From Gammaproteobacteria bacterium (GTDB taxonomy: Bacteria > Pseudomonadota > Gammaproteobacteria > Natronospirales > REEB76): DNA of 64,000 nucleotides. The stretch lies in contig DATEHU010000034.1 in NCBI GenBank assembly GCA_035279405.1, forward strand, positions 62,001-126,000. Reading direction: 5' to 3'. Position numbers and translations under genes: made by a program. The notes under the pieces are model-generated. The model worked only from the letters and a program-made list of their open reading frames with translations, did not search any database and was not told the DNA's origin. Positions 26,004 through 35,641 of the stretch are shown one piece after another; the stretch's first letter is position 1; every line of letters begins with the position of its first letter.

Positions 26004-27755
26004 TCATAACTTGGGGGCGCCCAATCCCGTGCGCCGGGCTGTAATTAGCCGGGTCAGTTCCGCCTTTTCTTCATTACCCAGTGGGCGCAGCCGGGAGGTC
26101 TCGACTAAGGCCGCCAGGCGTTGTTCGTCGCGCCGTCCTGCCAGATCCGCGACCACTGCCCGAAACTCGCTTTCCATGCCATCGTCAGGCGTGAGCAGTT
26201 CGGCTTGGGCCAGCTTCATGAGGTAACTGCCGGTCTCAGTGTCACGCCAGTGCTCCAGCAGTCCAGCTCCCGTGATATGTGGGTGTTCCTGGGCAAATTC
26301 CAGCACCGCCTGCAGCGTTTCCACACCCTTGAGTCCCGTATCGGCCAAATTGGCCGGGTTTCCGGTAAGCGCCGCCAGCGCCGGCTGGTGCAGCAGCAGA
26401 GCCAGCGCCTTGCGTACCGGGCCGGTCAGCGCCGGTCCGGCTGGCGTGGGCTGCTGGTCCCCTGTGGCCTTGCGGCTGGATGCCCGGTTAAGCATAGTCA
26501 ATTTTTCCGGGTTTACCTGGGCGCGGCGGGCCAGTTCCGCCCCCAGCATTTCCCGATAAACCCCGGCCGGCAGCCTGGCCAGGTGCGGGCGGGCGAGTTC
26601 CACCAGCCTGGCCCGGCCGTCCAGGCTGGAGAGGTCGGTCTGGGCGCTGAGGTTGTCCATCAGGAATACCGACAAGGGCACCGCCTGCCTGATGCGTGAT
26701 TCGAACGCTTCGCGGCCCTCCTTGCGCACCAGCGTATCAGGGTCTTCGCCTTCCGGGAGAAACAGGAATTTGAGTTGCCGGCCGTCGCGCGCTTCGGGCA
26801 GCGCATTTTCCAGCGCGCGCCAGGCCGCAGCCCGGCCGGCGCGATCGCCGTCAAAGCAAAACACGACTTCCGAGGTGACGCGGAAGGTTTTCTGCAAATG
26901 CTCGGGCGTGGTGGCGGTGCCGAGCGTGGCCACCGCGTAGCACAGGTCGTGCTGGTGCAGGGCCACCACGTCCAGGTAACCTTCCACGACCAGCAGCCGC
27001 GGGATATCGCGCAGTGCCTGGCGCGCTTCATACAAGCCGTAGAGTTCACGTCCCTTGTGGAACAGCGGCGTTTCCGGCGAATTCAGGTATTTGGGCTCGT
27101 CGTTGTCGATGACCCGGCCGCCAAAACCGATGACGCGTCCGCGCGCGTCGCGGATCGGGAACATGACGCGCTCGCGGAAACGGTCGCGCGTCCGGCCGTC
27201 CTCGGCGCGGATCACCAGCCCCGCGTCCAGCAGATTCTGCTGCGCCGCTGCGTCCTTGCTGAGTGCTTTCAGCAAACGGTCCCACCCGGCTGGCGCGAAA
27301 CCAATGCCGAACTCCGCCGCGATCTCGCCGCTCACGCCACGGCGCTTGAGGTAGTCCACGGCTGTGGGCGATTCCTTCAGCTGCGCGTGAAAGAAGCGTT
27401 GTGCATCGTGAAGTACCGCGTAAAGCGGCGCGAAATTGGCGCGGTGGTCGCCGCCGGATTCCACCGGCACTTCCATGCCCACCTGTTCGGCCAGCTGGCG
27501 CACGGCTTCCGGGAATTCCAGGTGTTCGTACTCCATGAGAAAACCCAATGCGGTGCCGTGCGCGCCGCATCCAAAGCAATGGTAAAACTGCTTGCTCGGG
27601 CTGACGGTGAACGACGGTGTCTTCTCGTTGTGGAACGGGCAGCAGGCGGTGAATTCGCGACCGTGCTTCTTGAGCGGTACGCGCGCGTCAATCACCTCCA
27701 CGATGTCCACGCGGCTCACGAGTTCGTCAATGAAGGACTGGGGAATGCGCGCCAT
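26004..27755 (-). CDS. dnaG: DNA primase
   Basis: DnaG makes RNA primers at the replication fork. The 583-residue product has the N-terminal CHC2 zinc finger (CCPFHNEKTPSF ... HCFGCG, residues about 38-65), the RNA polymerase core with RVMFPIRDARGRVIGFGGR, the Toprim motif VVEGYLDVVALHQ and an acidic cluster FCFDGDRAG. The C-terminal helicase-binding domain is present. It sits between yqeY and rpoD, the conserved order. Confidence 0.97.
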   Translation of the reverse strand: MARIPQSFIDELVSRVDIVEVIDARVPLKKHGREFTACCPFHNEKTPSFTVSPSKQFYHCFGCGAHGTALGFLMEYEHLEFPEAVRQLAEQVGMEVPVESGGDHRANFAPLYAVLHDAQRFFHAQLKESPTAVDYLKRRGVSGEIAAEFGIGFAPAGWDRLLKALSKDAAAQQNLLDAGLVIRAEDGRTRDRFRERVMFPIRDARGRVIGFGGRVIDNDEPKYLNSPETPLFHKGRELYGLYEARQALRDIPRLLVVEGYLDVVALHQHDLCYAVATLGTATTPEHLQKTFRVTSEVVFCFDGDRAGRAAAWRALENALPEARDGRQLKFLFLPEGEDPDTLVRKEGREAFESRIRQAVPLSVFLMDNLSAQTDLSSLDGRARLVELARPHLARLPAGVYREMLGAELARRAQVNPEKLTMLNRASSRKATGDQQPTPAGPALTGPVRKALALLLHQPALAALTGNPANLADTGLKGVETLQAVLEFAQEHPHITGAGLLEHWRDTETGSYLMKLAQAELLTPDDGMESEFRAVVADLAGRRDEQRLAALVETSRLRPLGNEEKAELTRLITARRTGLGAPKL

Positions 27756-27805
27756 TGAAGTTATGGGTGAGGCGGGAGGAAGTGAAGAGCCGGCTTGAGC
27801 GTGGT

Positions 27806-27842
27806 GTTACCCCTTGCTCCTCACCCCTCACTCCTCACCTCA
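27806..27842. repeat. Short purine-rich direct repeats between yqeY and dnaG
   Basis: On the minus strand the 140-base gap holds near-tandem GTGAGGAG and GTGAGGGG units, with more GTGAGG and GGAGGA copies up to the dnaG start. No terminator hairpin was seen. It may only be a purine-rich leader upstream of dnaG. Confidence 0.4.
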
Positions 27843-27899
27843 ACGGGCATTACAAGAATAGAACAGGTTGACGATTGCTGTGTATGGGCAACGCCGCAA

Positions 27900-28346
27900 T
27901 CAGCCGCCGAGCTTTACCTTGATGCGCGCGCTCACTGCACCCATGTCGGCGCGGCCCTGCACCTGTGGCTTGAGCAGGGCCATGACCTTGCCCATGTCGC
28001 GCATCGAAGCGGCAGCGCTTTGCTGCACCGCCTCGGCAATCAGCTTGTCGAGCTCCGCTTCGGCCAGCTGCGCGGGCAGATAAGAGTGGATGACGGCGAC
28101 CTCCGCCTGTTCCTGGGCGACGAGATCCGCGCGCTGGCCTTGCTCATATTGCACGATGGATTCGCGCCGCTGCTTGAGCATCTTGTCGAGCACCGCAAGC
28201 ACCTGGGTGTCGTCGAGCTGAATGCGCTCGTCCACTTCGCGTTGTTTGATGGCGGCCAGCATCAGGCGGATGACTCCCAGGCGCGGCTTGTCGCCGGCGC
28301 GCAGCGCATCTTTCATGTCGGCGGTGATGCGGTCTTTGAGTGGCAT
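27900..28346 (-). CDS. yqeY: GatB/YqeY domain-containing protein
   Basis: The 148-residue product (MPLKDRITADMKDALRAGD ...) matches the stand-alone YqeY protein, related to the tail domain of the GatB amidotransferase subunit. The signature IRLMLAAIKQREVDER and the C-terminal MGKVMALLKPQVQGRADM are clear. It may bind tRNA; the role is unproven. AGGAG lies ahead of the ATG at 28346. It lies between rpsU and dnaG as in pseudomonads and Xanthomonas. Confidence 0.95.
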   Translation of the reverse strand: MPLKDRITADMKDALRAGDKPRLGVIRLMLAAIKQREVDERIQLDDTQVLAVLDKMLKQRRESIVQYEQGQRADLVAQEQAEVAVIHSYLPAQLAEAELDKLIAEAVQQSAAASMRDMGKVMALLKPQVQGRADMGAVSARIKVKLGG

Positions 28347-28485
28347 GCATGTGCTCCTGTGACCTCGTGAGGTCTGCTGCGCGGCGCGCACTGGCGGCGA
28401 TCGGCAGGACCGGTGGCGCGCAAAAACAAACGGCGCTTGTCGCAAGCGCCGTCGTTGAAATCATCGGGACCCGTGCGCGCTCGAA

Positions 28486-28701
28486 TCAATATAAACGGAT
28501 GTGACGGGAGTGCTCGCGGGACAGTTTCTTTAGATGGCGCTTCACGGCGGCCGCCTGCTTGCGCTTGCGTTCCTGCGTGGGCTTCTCGTAGAACTCGCGG
28601 CGGCGCAGCTCGGTCATCACTCCGGCCTTTTCGCAGGCGCGCTTGAAACGCCGCAGCGCGGCATCGAAATGTTCGTTGTCTTTCACACGTACGCTGGGCA
28701 T
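28486..28701 (-). CDS. rpsU: 30S ribosomal protein S21 (bS21)
   Basis: The 71-residue protein starts [20 protein letters not shown] and has the basic tail [20 protein letters not shown] of bS21, which helps mRNA docking near the anti-Shine-Dalgarno end of 16S rRNA. AAGGTGAT lies 7 bases before the ATG at 28701. It leads the rpsU-yqeY-dnaG-rpoD unit. A TAGAAT box on the minus strand near 28768-28763 is a fair -10 candidate. Confidence 0.97.
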   Translation of the reverse strand: MPSVRVKDNEHFDAALRRFKRACEKAGVMTELRRREFYEKPTQERKRKQAAAVKRHLKKLSREHSRHIRLY

Positions 28702-28795
28702 GCGGCCATCACCTTGAATTTGCTTGGATTCTGCGGCCGCGGACCGGCCGTAAGGGGCGGGAATTCTACCGACCGCCGTGTAGAATTGCAAAGTC
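28702..28795. promoter_or_regulatory. Divergent promoter region of rpsU and tsaD
   Basis: This 94-base gap separates two conserved divergent units. TAGAAT occurs on the minus strand (28768-28763), about 60 bases before the rpsU start, and on the plus strand (28781-28786), 9 bases before the tsaD ATG. If the second is used as -10, the tsaD mRNA would be almost leaderless. The -35 boxes are not clear. Confidence 0.5.
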
Positions 28796-29809
28796 ATGCG
28801 CGTGCTCGGCATTGAGACTTCCTGCGACGAGACCGGGGTTGCCGTCTACGACGACCGCCGCGGGCTGCTGGCGCATGCACTTTACAGCCAGGTCCGGCTG
28901 CACCGAGAGTACGGCGGCGTGGTGCCGGAACTCGCCTCCCGGGATCATGTATGCAAGCTCCTGCCCATGATTCAGCGCGCCTTGGAGCAAGCCGGCTCAA
29001 GCCCGCAGCAGATTGACGGTATCGCCTACACCGCCGGGCCCGGATTGGTGGGCGCGCTGCTGGTCGGCGCCTGTCTGGCACGCGGCTTGGCGTTCGCCTG
29101 GCGCGTGCCGGCCGTCGGCATCCATCACATGGAAGGCCATCTGCTGGCGCCCATGCTGGAAAACCCGGCGCCTGCGTTCCCCTTCGTGGCCTTGCTGGTT
29201 TCGGGTGGACACACCCTGCTGGTTGAAGTCCGCGACGTCGGCCGCTACACCACGCTCGGCGAATCGCTGGACGATGCGGCCGGCGAGGCTTTCGACAAGG
29301 TCGCCAAGCTCCTGCAGTTGCCGTATCCGGGCGGGCCGGCGCTCGCCAAACTGGCCGAGAGCGGCGTTGCGGGACGTTTCGAGTTCCCGCGGCCCATGAC
29401 TGACCGGCCAGGGCTGGATTTCAGTTTCAGCGGCTTGAAAACCGCGGTGCTCACCGCACTCAAGCGCGCGCCGCAGGACGCGCAAACCAAAGCCGATGTG
29501 GCGCGCGGATTCGAGGAGGCGGTGGTGGATACGCTCGTGATCAAATGCGAGCGCGCGCTGCAGCAGACCGGCGAGCAGCGCTTGGTGGTGGCTGGCGGCG
29601 TGGGCGCGAACCGCAGATTGCGCGCACGGCTCAAGCAGCGCGTGGCCGCGCTCGGCGGCGAGGTGTTCTATCCGCGGCTGGAATTCTGCACCGACAACGG
29701 CGCCATGATTGCGTATGCGGGTTACCTGCGCTTGCGCAATCTGAAAGCCACGGACGTACCCGCGGCCGTGCGCACGCGCTGGCCGCTGGATACCCTGGTG
29801 GCGCCGTGA
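28796..29809 (+). CDS. tsaD: tRNA N6-adenosine threonylcarbamoyltransferase TsaD
   Basis: TsaD transfers the threonylcarbamoyl group to A37 of ANN-decoding tRNAs, such as tRNA-Ile. The 337-residue product shows the Kae1 signatures [14 protein letters not shown], the metal motif HHMEGHL (two His, near residues 111 and 115), LVSGGHTLL, and [10 protein letters not shown] near the end. The length is standard. Its stop overlaps the GTG start of folB. Confidence 0.97.
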   Translation: MRVLGIETSCDETGVAVYDDRRGLLAHALYSQVRLHREYGGVVPELASRDHVCKLLPMIQRALEQAGSSPQQIDGIAYTAGPGLVGALLVGACLARGLAFAWRVPAVGIHHMEGHLLAPMLENPAPAFPFVALLVSGGHTLLVEVRDVGRYTTLGESLDDAAGEAFDKVAKLLQLPYPGGPALAKLAESGVAGRFEFPRPMTDRPGLDFSFSGLKTAVLTALKRAPQDAQTKADVARGFEEAVVDTLVIKCERALQQTGEQRLVVAGGVGANRRLRARLKQRVAALGGEVFYPRLEFCTDNGAMIAYAGYLRLRNLKATDVPAAVRTRWPLDTLVAP

Positions 29810-30183
29810 GCCGTGCGACTTCCGCGGATACCGTGTTCATACGCGAGCTGCGCGTACAAACCGTAGTCGGCATATTCGACTGGGAGCGGTGCATCCGGCA
29901 AACGGTGATTCTGGATGTGGACATGAGCGCGGATATCCGCCGTGCCGCGCGCAGCGATCGCATCGAGGACACGCTCGATTACAAGGCGGTGGCCAAGCGC
30001 GTCACGCAATTCGTGAGCAGCGCGCAATTTCAGCTGGTAGAAACGCTCGCGGAACAGGTTGCCGATCTCATCCTGCGGGAATTCCACGTGGCGCATGTGA
30101 AAGTGACGCTGCACAAGCCGGGCGCGGTGAGCGGCAGCAGGAGCGTCGGCGTGAGCATCGAAAGGGACGCGCCTTCCGCATGA
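29806..30183 (+). CDS. folB: Dihydroneopterin aldolase
   Basis: FolB converts 7,8-dihydroneopterin to 6-hydroxymethyl-dihydropterin in folate synthesis. The 125-residue product holds [21 protein letters not shown], the family's first strand with the catalytic Glu, and DYKAVAKRV and [14 protein letters not shown]. The start is a GTG overlapping tsaD as GTGA, and its stop overlaps folK as ATGA. The chain tsaD-folB-folK is therefore translationally coupled. Confidence 0.94.
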   Translation: MSRATSADTVFIRELRVQTVVGIFDWERCIRQTVILDVDMSADIRRAARSDRIEDTLDYKAVAKRVTQFVSSAQFQLVETLAEQVADLILREFHVAHVKVTLHKPGAVSGSRSVGVSIERDAPSA

Positions 30184-30668
30184 CCACGGTGTTCGTCGGC
30201 GTCGGCAGCAATGTCGAGTCCGAGCAGCACGTGCGCGCAGCCGTGCGGCTGTTGCGCCAGCGCTTTGGCGCACTGCAAGTATCACCCGTGTACCGCAACC
30301 CGGCGGTGGGCTTCAAAGGCGATGATTTCCTGAATCTGGCGGTGGCGTTCGAAACCGGCGCGGACGTGGTGCAGGTGCACGCGGCGCTTGACGCCATCGA
30401 AGTGCAATGCGGGCGAACGCGCGGCGGTCCGCGCTTCGCGCCGCGCATGCTGGATCTGGACCTGCTGCTGTACGGGGCGCTGGTGGCCGGATCGCCGCTG
30501 CGGTTGCCGCGCCCCGAAATCCTCAAGTATGCCTATGTGCTCAAGCCGCTGGCCGACCTCGCGTCCGGGCAGCGTCATCCCGGGACCGGCCGCAGTTTTG
30601 CCGAGCATTGGCGTGAATTTGCCGGCAAGGATCAGCCGCTTGTGGCGGTGACGCTTGAAGGTCTATAA
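30180..30668 (+). CDS. folK: 2-amino-4-hydroxy-6-hydroxymethyldihydropteridine pyrophosphokinase
   Basis: FolK phosphorylates the FolB product, the step before dihydropteroate synthase. The 162-residue protein starts [13 protein letters not shown], carries SPVYRNPAVGFKGDDFLNLAV, and has the ATP and Mg motif PRFAPRMLDLDLLLYG with the two catalytic Asp. It overlaps folB by 4 bases. Confidence 0.95.
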   Translation: MTTVFVGVGSNVESEQHVRAAVRLLRQRFGALQVSPVYRNPAVGFKGDDFLNLAVAFETGADVVQVHAALDAIEVQCGRTRGGPRFAPRMLDLDLLLYGALVAGSPLRLPRPEILKYAYVLKPLADLASGQRHPGTGRSFAEHWREFAGKDQPLVAVTLEGL

Positions 30669-30698
30669 CGTTCAGCGCGGCATCAAACGGAGATGGCC

Positions 30699-32009
30699 AT
30701 GCGCAAGCTGGTGATGGGCGCGCTTTCATGCACGCTGGTGCTGCTGGTGTCAGGCTGCGGCGGTTCGGGCGGTGTTTCCCAGGCCCAGACCGCCGGCGCG
30801 TGCTCGGTAACCGGACAAAACCAGCAGATTCTCGCCATCATGCAATCCTGGTACTACTGGAACCAGTACCTGCCGGCGAATGTCAGCCCCGCCGCTTATG
30901 GCGATACCACCTCGTTCCTGGATGCGCTGTTGTACCAGCCGCTGGATCGGTTCAGCTATATCACCACGCAGGCGGCCAATCAGGCGTTTTATGGCGCTGG
31001 CCAGTATGTGGGCTTGGGCTTCGGCGAGGCGATCGTCAACGGCAATCAGTTGCAGCTGACCGACGTGTATTCTGGCAGCGCGGCGGCCGGCGCCGGGTTC
31101 GTGCGCGGCGGCTATATCCTGTCCGTGAACGGCATCGCGGTCGCGACCCTGATTGCCAACAATCAATTGAATTCCGCTTTTGGTCCTGCAGATGTGGGCG
31201 TGACGGTGACGCTTGAATATCAGTCGCCCTCCGGCGCAACCCAGACCGTGACACTCACTAAGACCGTCGTCACCCAGCCCAATGTTTCGCGGGTGCAGAG
31301 TTTCAGCGCCGGCGGCCGCAACGTGGGTTATTTCTTTTTCCAGAATTTCATCACGCCTTCCAGCAACGAACTGCAGCAGGCATTTGCGCAATTGCAGGCG
31401 GACGGCGACAACGAATTGATCATTGACGAGCGCTACAACGGCGGCGGGCTGCTGTCGGTAGCGCAGTTTCTCGGTTCATTGATTGTCGGCGACGCCGGCC
31501 AGACCTTCGCCACGCTGAATTACAACAGTCTGCACACCGATCAGGATCAGACGCTGGCCTTCCAGAGCGTGAGCAATTCCCTGAACCTGAGCCGCGTGGT
31601 GATCATCACCACCGGCGGCACCGCATCCGCCGCGGAATTGCTGATCAACGCGCTCAAACCCTACATAGACGTGGTGACCGTGGGCAGCACCACGTTCGGC
31701 AAACCGGTGGGCGAAAACGGCTTCGATTTTTGCACGAGCGTGCTCTATCCCATGACCTTCAACATGCTGAACGCCGCCGGCGCCGGCAATTATTTCGGCG
31801 GCATCGCCCCGACCTGCCCGGCGGTGGACGACCTGAGTCATGCGCTCGGCGACAGCGGCGAAGCCTCGCTGGCGGAAGCCCTGTATTACATCGCCAATGG
31901 CAATTGCGGACCGACTGCGCCCGCCGCGGAACGCGCCAATGCACGTGCCGCGGCATGGCGCCCGTTACCCGAGCGCTATGGCTGGCAGAATCTGGTCAAT
32001 GCGCATTGA
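30699..32009 (+). CDS. S41 family peptidase, lipoprotein with PDZ domain
   Basis: The 436-residue exported protein has a lipobox LVSGC, a helical N-terminal region, a PDZ-like segment (YVGLGFGEAIVNGNQLQLTD ... FVRGGYILSVNG) and an S41 protease core with IDERYNGGGLL, the catalytic Ser in TTGGTASAAELL and the Lys in GSTTFGKPVG. It is a second tail-specific-type protease, distinct from ctpA. A GGAG site 6 bases before the ATG at 30699 favours it over the ATG at 30693, which touches the site. Its substrate is unknown. Confidence 0.85.
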   Translation: MRKLVMGALSCTLVLLVSGCGGSGGVSQAQTAGACSVTGQNQQILAIMQSWYYWNQYLPANVSPAAYGDTTSFLDALLYQPLDRFSYITTQAANQAFYGAGQYVGLGFGEAIVNGNQLQLTDVYSGSAAAGAGFVRGGYILSVNGIAVATLIANNQLNSAFGPADVGVTVTLEYQSPSGATQTVTLTKTVVTQPNVSRVQSFSAGGRNVGYFFFQNFITPSSNELQQAFAQLQADGDNELIIDERYNGGGLLSVAQFLGSLIVGDAGQTFATLNYNSLHTDQDQTLAFQSVSNSLNLSRVVIITTGGTASAAELLINALKPYIDVVTVGSTTFGKPVGENGFDFCTSVLYPMTFNMLNAAGAGNYFGGIAPTCPAVDDLSHALGDSGEASLAEALYYIANGNCGPTAPAAERANARAAAWRPLPERYGWQNLVNAH

Positions 32010-32086
32010 GACCACGGCCGTTTGTGGTCAGGCCGTAATGCTTTGCGAACCGGATTTGTGCGGGTTGCCATAATCCGGAAACCAGC

Positions 32087-33247
32087 ATGCGCCGCAGCCA
32101 GCTTCGAGTCGAATTGCCGCCGCCTGCGCCGGACGCGCTGGCCCACAGCGCGCGTCTCCGGGAGCGCATGCGTGCGGAAATTCAGGCGCATGGCGGCGCC
32201 ATCAGCTTCGAACGTTACATGGATCTCGCGCTCTTCGCGCCGGGACTTGGTTATTACAGCGCCGGCGCGCGCAAGTTCGGTGCGGCTGGCGACTTCGTCA
32301 CCGCGCCGGAGCTCTCGCCCTTGTTTGGCCGCTGTCTTGCGGTGCAATGTGCGGAGTTGCTGAAACTCCTGGGTGGCGGCGACGTTCTGGAGCTCGGCGC
32401 AGGCTCCGGCGCAATGGCAGCGGATCTGTTGGCAGAGCTGGAAACCCTCGGCACTCTGCCGGAGCGTTACTGGATTCTGGAAGTCAGCGCAGAACTGCGC
32501 GAACGCCAGCGCCTGACCCTCACAGAACGCGCGCCCGCATTGTTGCAGCGCGTGCATTGGCTGGAGCGTCTGCCGGCGGCATTTTCCGGAGTAATCCTCG
32601 GCAACGAAGTGCTGGACGCCTTGCCCGTCAGCCGTTTCCGGCGCGCGGTGCGAGGGTTCGAAGAATATTGCGTCGCGGACCGGGACGGCGAACTCGTGTG
32701 GCAACTCCGGCCCGCGAGCGCAGATTTGCAGAGCGCGCTCGCGGCATTGGAGGCCGACCTGTCGCAGCCCCTGGCCGCAGGCTACAGTTCCGAAATCTGC
32801 CTGCGCCTGCCCTTGCTCATCGCCAGCCTCGCCGACGCTCTGACGCGCGGCGCGCTGCTGTTCACGGATTACGGGTATACGCGCGCCGGCTACTACCATC
32901 CTGAGCGCCACATGGGCACGCTCATGTGTCATTACTGCCAGCGCGTGCACGACGATCCGTTCCTCTACCCCGGCCTGCAGGACATCACCGCGCATGTGGA
33001 TTTCACCGCGATGACGCACGCCGCGACGCAGGCCGGACTCACGCTTGCCGGATACACCACGCAGGCCCATTTTCTGCTGGCGCTCGGCATCGCGGAACGC
33101 GGCGTGGATCTGTACACCGCGCGTGAAGTGAAACTGCTGACGTTGCCGGAAGAAATGGGCGAGCGTTTCAAGGCCATCGGTTTCGTGAAAGGCATGGACT
33201 CGGCACTGCGGGGATTCAGCCTGCGCGACTTGAGCCACAGCCTGTAA
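32087..33247 (+). CDS. MidA/NDUFAF7-type SAM-dependent methyltransferase
   Basis: The 386-residue product matches the DUF185/MidA family: FERYMDLALFAPGLGYYSAG, DFVTAPELSPLFGR, the SAM loop LELGAGSGAMAADLL and GNEVLDALPVSRF. The mitochondrial homologue NDUFAF7 methylates an arginine of a complex I subunit. The bacterial target is not known. The ATG at 32087 follows the S41 gene by 77 bases. Confidence 0.92.
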   Translation: MRRSQLRVELPPPAPDALAHSARLRERMRAEIQAHGGAISFERYMDLALFAPGLGYYSAGARKFGAAGDFVTAPELSPLFGRCLAVQCAELLKLLGGGDVLELGAGSGAMAADLLAELETLGTLPERYWILEVSAELRERQRLTLTERAPALLQRVHWLERLPAAFSGVILGNEVLDALPVSRFRRAVRGFEEYCVADRDGELVWQLRPASADLQSALAALEADLSQPLAAGYSSEICLRLPLLIASLADALTRGALLFTDYGYTRAGYYHPERHMGTLMCHYCQRVHDDPFLYPGLQDITAHVDFTAMTHAATQAGLTLAGYTTQAHFLLALGIAERGVDLYTAREVKLLTLPEEMGERFKAIGFVKGMDSALRGFSLRDLSHSL

Positions 33248-33280
33248 AGCACGCGCCGCAGTGTGCGACGCGGGCGTTGC

Positions 33281-34498
33281 TCACGCGGGCTTCTTGGCAA
33301 GCGCCTCGCGCACCGCCAGCAGCCGCGCCTGGTTGAGGCGCCGGCCGATTTCAGCGCCGGAAACACCGTCGGGAATGCTCACCGCGGCCGCGGCGGCGCG
33401 CGCGCGTTGCAGGCGTTCCGCCTGCGGATAAGGCCGAGCCTCGAGACCGGTGCGGCCGCGCGCGTCGGCCTCGCAGGCCAACAGCAGCTGCTCGAAGCGC
33501 TGCGGCCGGCGGAAGGCATCGCAGTCCTGCAGCAAGCGCAGTGCCGTTTCGGGCCGCAATTCCGCCGCGCGGTGCACTTTGCCGTGAAAGCGCGCGGCAA
33601 GCAGCGCGAGTTCGCGGAATTCACGCGGTACCCGCAGCCGTTCGCACAGCGCATCCACCAGTTCCACGCCGCGCTCCTCGTGACCGTAATGATGCGGCAG
33701 TTTGTCCGCCGGTGTCGTGCCTTTGCCGAGATCGTGAACCAGCGCCGCGAAGCGCACCGCCGGATCGGGCGACAGGCGCGCGGCCTGATCAAGCACCAGC
33801 ATCACGTGCACGCCGGTGTCGATCTCAGGATGATGTTCTTTGGGCTGTGGAACGCCGAACAAGCGATCGAGTTCGGGGAACACCTTGGCAAGCGCGCCGC
33901 ATTCACGCAAGGTCTGAAAGAACACCGAAGGTTTGTCCGCGGCCAGCGCCTTGACGGTTTCCTGCCACACGCGCTCGGCCACCAGCGCGTCCACCTCGCC
34001 GTTTTCCGCCATCGTGTGCATGAGCGCGAGAGTTTCCGCGGCCAGCTTGAAACCGAGCGGCGCGAAGCGCGCGGCGAAGCGTGCCACGCGCAGCACACGC
34101 ACCGGATCCTCGGCAAATGCCGGCGACACGTGGCGCAACACGCGTGCAGCGAGATCGCGCTGGCCGCCGTAGGGATCAATCAGCTTGCCCTGTGCGTCTT
34201 CGGCGAGTGCATTGATGGTGAGATCGCGGCGCTTAAGGTCGTCTTGCAGCGTTACCTGCGGTGCGCTGTGAAATTCAAAACCGTGATAGCCGCGACCGGT
34301 CTTGCGCTCGGTGCGCGCGAGCGCGTATTCCTCGTGCGTTTCGGGATGCAGGAACACGGGGAAGTCCTTGCCCACCGGTCGGTAACCGAGCGCGAGCATG
34401 TCATCCGGCGTAGCGCCCACTACCACCCAGTCACGCTCCTGGACCGGCAGGTCCAGCAGCTTGTCGCGCACCGCGCCGCCGACGAGAAAGATTTGCAT
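33281..34498 (-). CDS. cca: Multifunctional CCA protein (tRNA nucleotidyltransferase with HD domain)
   Basis: This enzyme adds or repairs the 3' CCA of tRNAs. The 405-residue product starts [15 protein letters not shown] (GGAVRD is the nucleotidyltransferase motif), has [46 protein letters not shown], and an HD phosphohydrolase domain with [11 protein letters not shown]. The ATG at 34498 matches the family start. The nearby tRNA-Ile gene lacks an encoded CCA, so at least one tRNA here depends on this enzyme. Confidence 0.97.
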   Translation of the reverse strand: MQIFLVGGAVRDKLLDLPVQERDWVVVGATPDDMLALGYRPVGKDFPVFLHPETHEEYALARTERKTGRGYHGFEFHSAPQVTLQDDLKRRDLTINALAEDAQGKLIDPYGGQRDLAARVLRHVSPAFAEDPVRVLRVARFAARFAPLGFKLAAETLALMHTMAENGEVDALVAERVWQETVKALAADKPSVFFQTLRECGALAKVFPELDRLFGVPQPKEHHPEIDTGVHVMLVLDQAARLSPDPAVRFAALVHDLGKGTTPADKLPHHYGHEERGVELVDALCERLRVPREFRELALLAARFHGKVHRAAELRPETALRLLQDCDAFRRPQRFEQLLLACEADARGRTGLEARPYPQAERLQRARAAAAAVSIPDGVSGAEIGRRLNQARLLAVREALAKKPA

Positions 34499-34539
34499 GC
34501 ATTCATGGTAGCAGAGCCCTTTTGCTATGCTGACCCGCC

Positions 34540-35617
34540 ATGCGGCCGGCCACGCGCATTGTTCCCCTGCTGCTGACACCGGTCCTCGGGGGCTGTGCGT
34601 TGCCCGGCTATTACGGTCAGGCGGTGAACGGCGAACTCAGCCTGCTGTCCGCGCGCGTACCCATCCAAAGCCTGCTCGCGAGTCCCGAAACTCCGGCCGC
34701 GCTCAAGACCCGACTGCAACTGGCCGCGGAAATCCGCCGCTACGCCAGCGCGCAACTGGGATTGCCGCGCAACGGCAGTTACACGAGCTACGTGGCGCTC
34801 GACCGGCCCTACGTGAGCTGGAACCTGTTTGCCACCAAACCATATTCATTATTCATTGCAGCCGCTGACCCGGTGTTTTCCCATCGCCGACTGTGTGCCG
34901 TATCGCGGCTACTTCAGGCAGGCGGTGGCGCAGGCGTTCGCCGCCAAACTGCGCGCCCAGGGTGATGACGTGTACGTTGGCGGTGTGCCGGCATTCTCCA
35001 CGCTCGGCTGGTTCGACGATCCGCTGGTCTCGAGCATGCTCGGCTGGGGCGACACTGCGCTCGTGAATTTCATCTTCCACGAACTCGCGCATCAGGAGCT
35101 GTATCTGCAGGGCGACGCCGACTTCAACGAATCCTTCGCGGTCACGGTGGCGGACGTGGGCGTGCGTCGCTGGCTCGCGGCCACGGGGCGCGCATCTCAA
35201 CTGCCGGCCTATGAGGCCGGGCAGCGTCACTGGCACATGATCGTGCGGCTGGTGGACAGCGCGCGCGGCCGCCTGGGCGAGTTGTACGCCTCAGGCTTGC
35301 CAAAAGCGGACATGGCGGCGCGCAAACAGCAGATTTTCGCGCAACTGCGCGCGAGCTACGCGGTACTGCGCCCGCAACTGGGAACCGATACGGGCTACGA
35401 CCGTTTTTTCAACGGCCCGCTCAACAACGCGAGCCTGTTGACCGTGACTACTTACACCCGCTGGGTTCCGGCGTTTCGAGCGCTGCTTGCGCAAAGCAGC
35501 GGCGACCTGCCGGCGTTTTACCTTGCGGTGAAACGCTTGATGCGCTTGCCGCCCGGCCAGCGCGACGCCGAGTTGCAGAAGCTCATGGTCAAAAGCGCGG
35601 CCGCCTCGGGCGGGTAA
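34540..35617 (+). pseudogene. Predicted zinc aminopeptidase (COG4324 type), frameshifted by a 7-bp duplication
   Basis: Two overlapping frames together make one protein. The first (34540-34965) has a lipoprotein signal ([10 protein letters not shown]) and YVSWNLFATKPYSL. The second carries QPLTRCFPIADCVPYRGYF, GGVPAFSTLGWFDD and the zinc motif FHELAHQELY. The frames change at TATTCAT TATTCAT (34843-34856). Removing one 7-base unit restores YSLQPLTRCFPI and a 356-residue protein of family length. So the gene is broken by a recent tandem duplication, is switched by slippage, or holds an assembly error. The HELAH motif and all downstream sequence look intact. Confidence 0.85.
34843..34856 (+). 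repeat. 7-bp tandem duplication TATTCAT x2
   Basis: The unit TATTCAT occurs twice in direct contact inside the aminopeptidase gene. One copy fits the reading frame and two shift it. It is the sole cause of the frame break visible in that gene. Confidence 0.9.
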
Positions 35618-35641
35618 ACCTGCGCATTGCCAGCGCCGCCC

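Noticed and set aside
27806-27842. CRISPR-like direct repeats
   Set aside because: The units are only 8 bases, unevenly spaced and without unique spacers. No cas genes occur in the window.
33263-34576. 437-codon plus-strand frame opposite cca
   Set aside because: The minus strand encodes a textbook Cca protein with all motifs; the plus frame is a compositional shadow rich in Arg, His and Gln.
34540-35617. Two separate genes, a small lipoprotein and a peptidase
   Set aside because: The two frames join exactly into one known family protein when one 7-bp repeat unit is removed, so one broken gene is the better reading.
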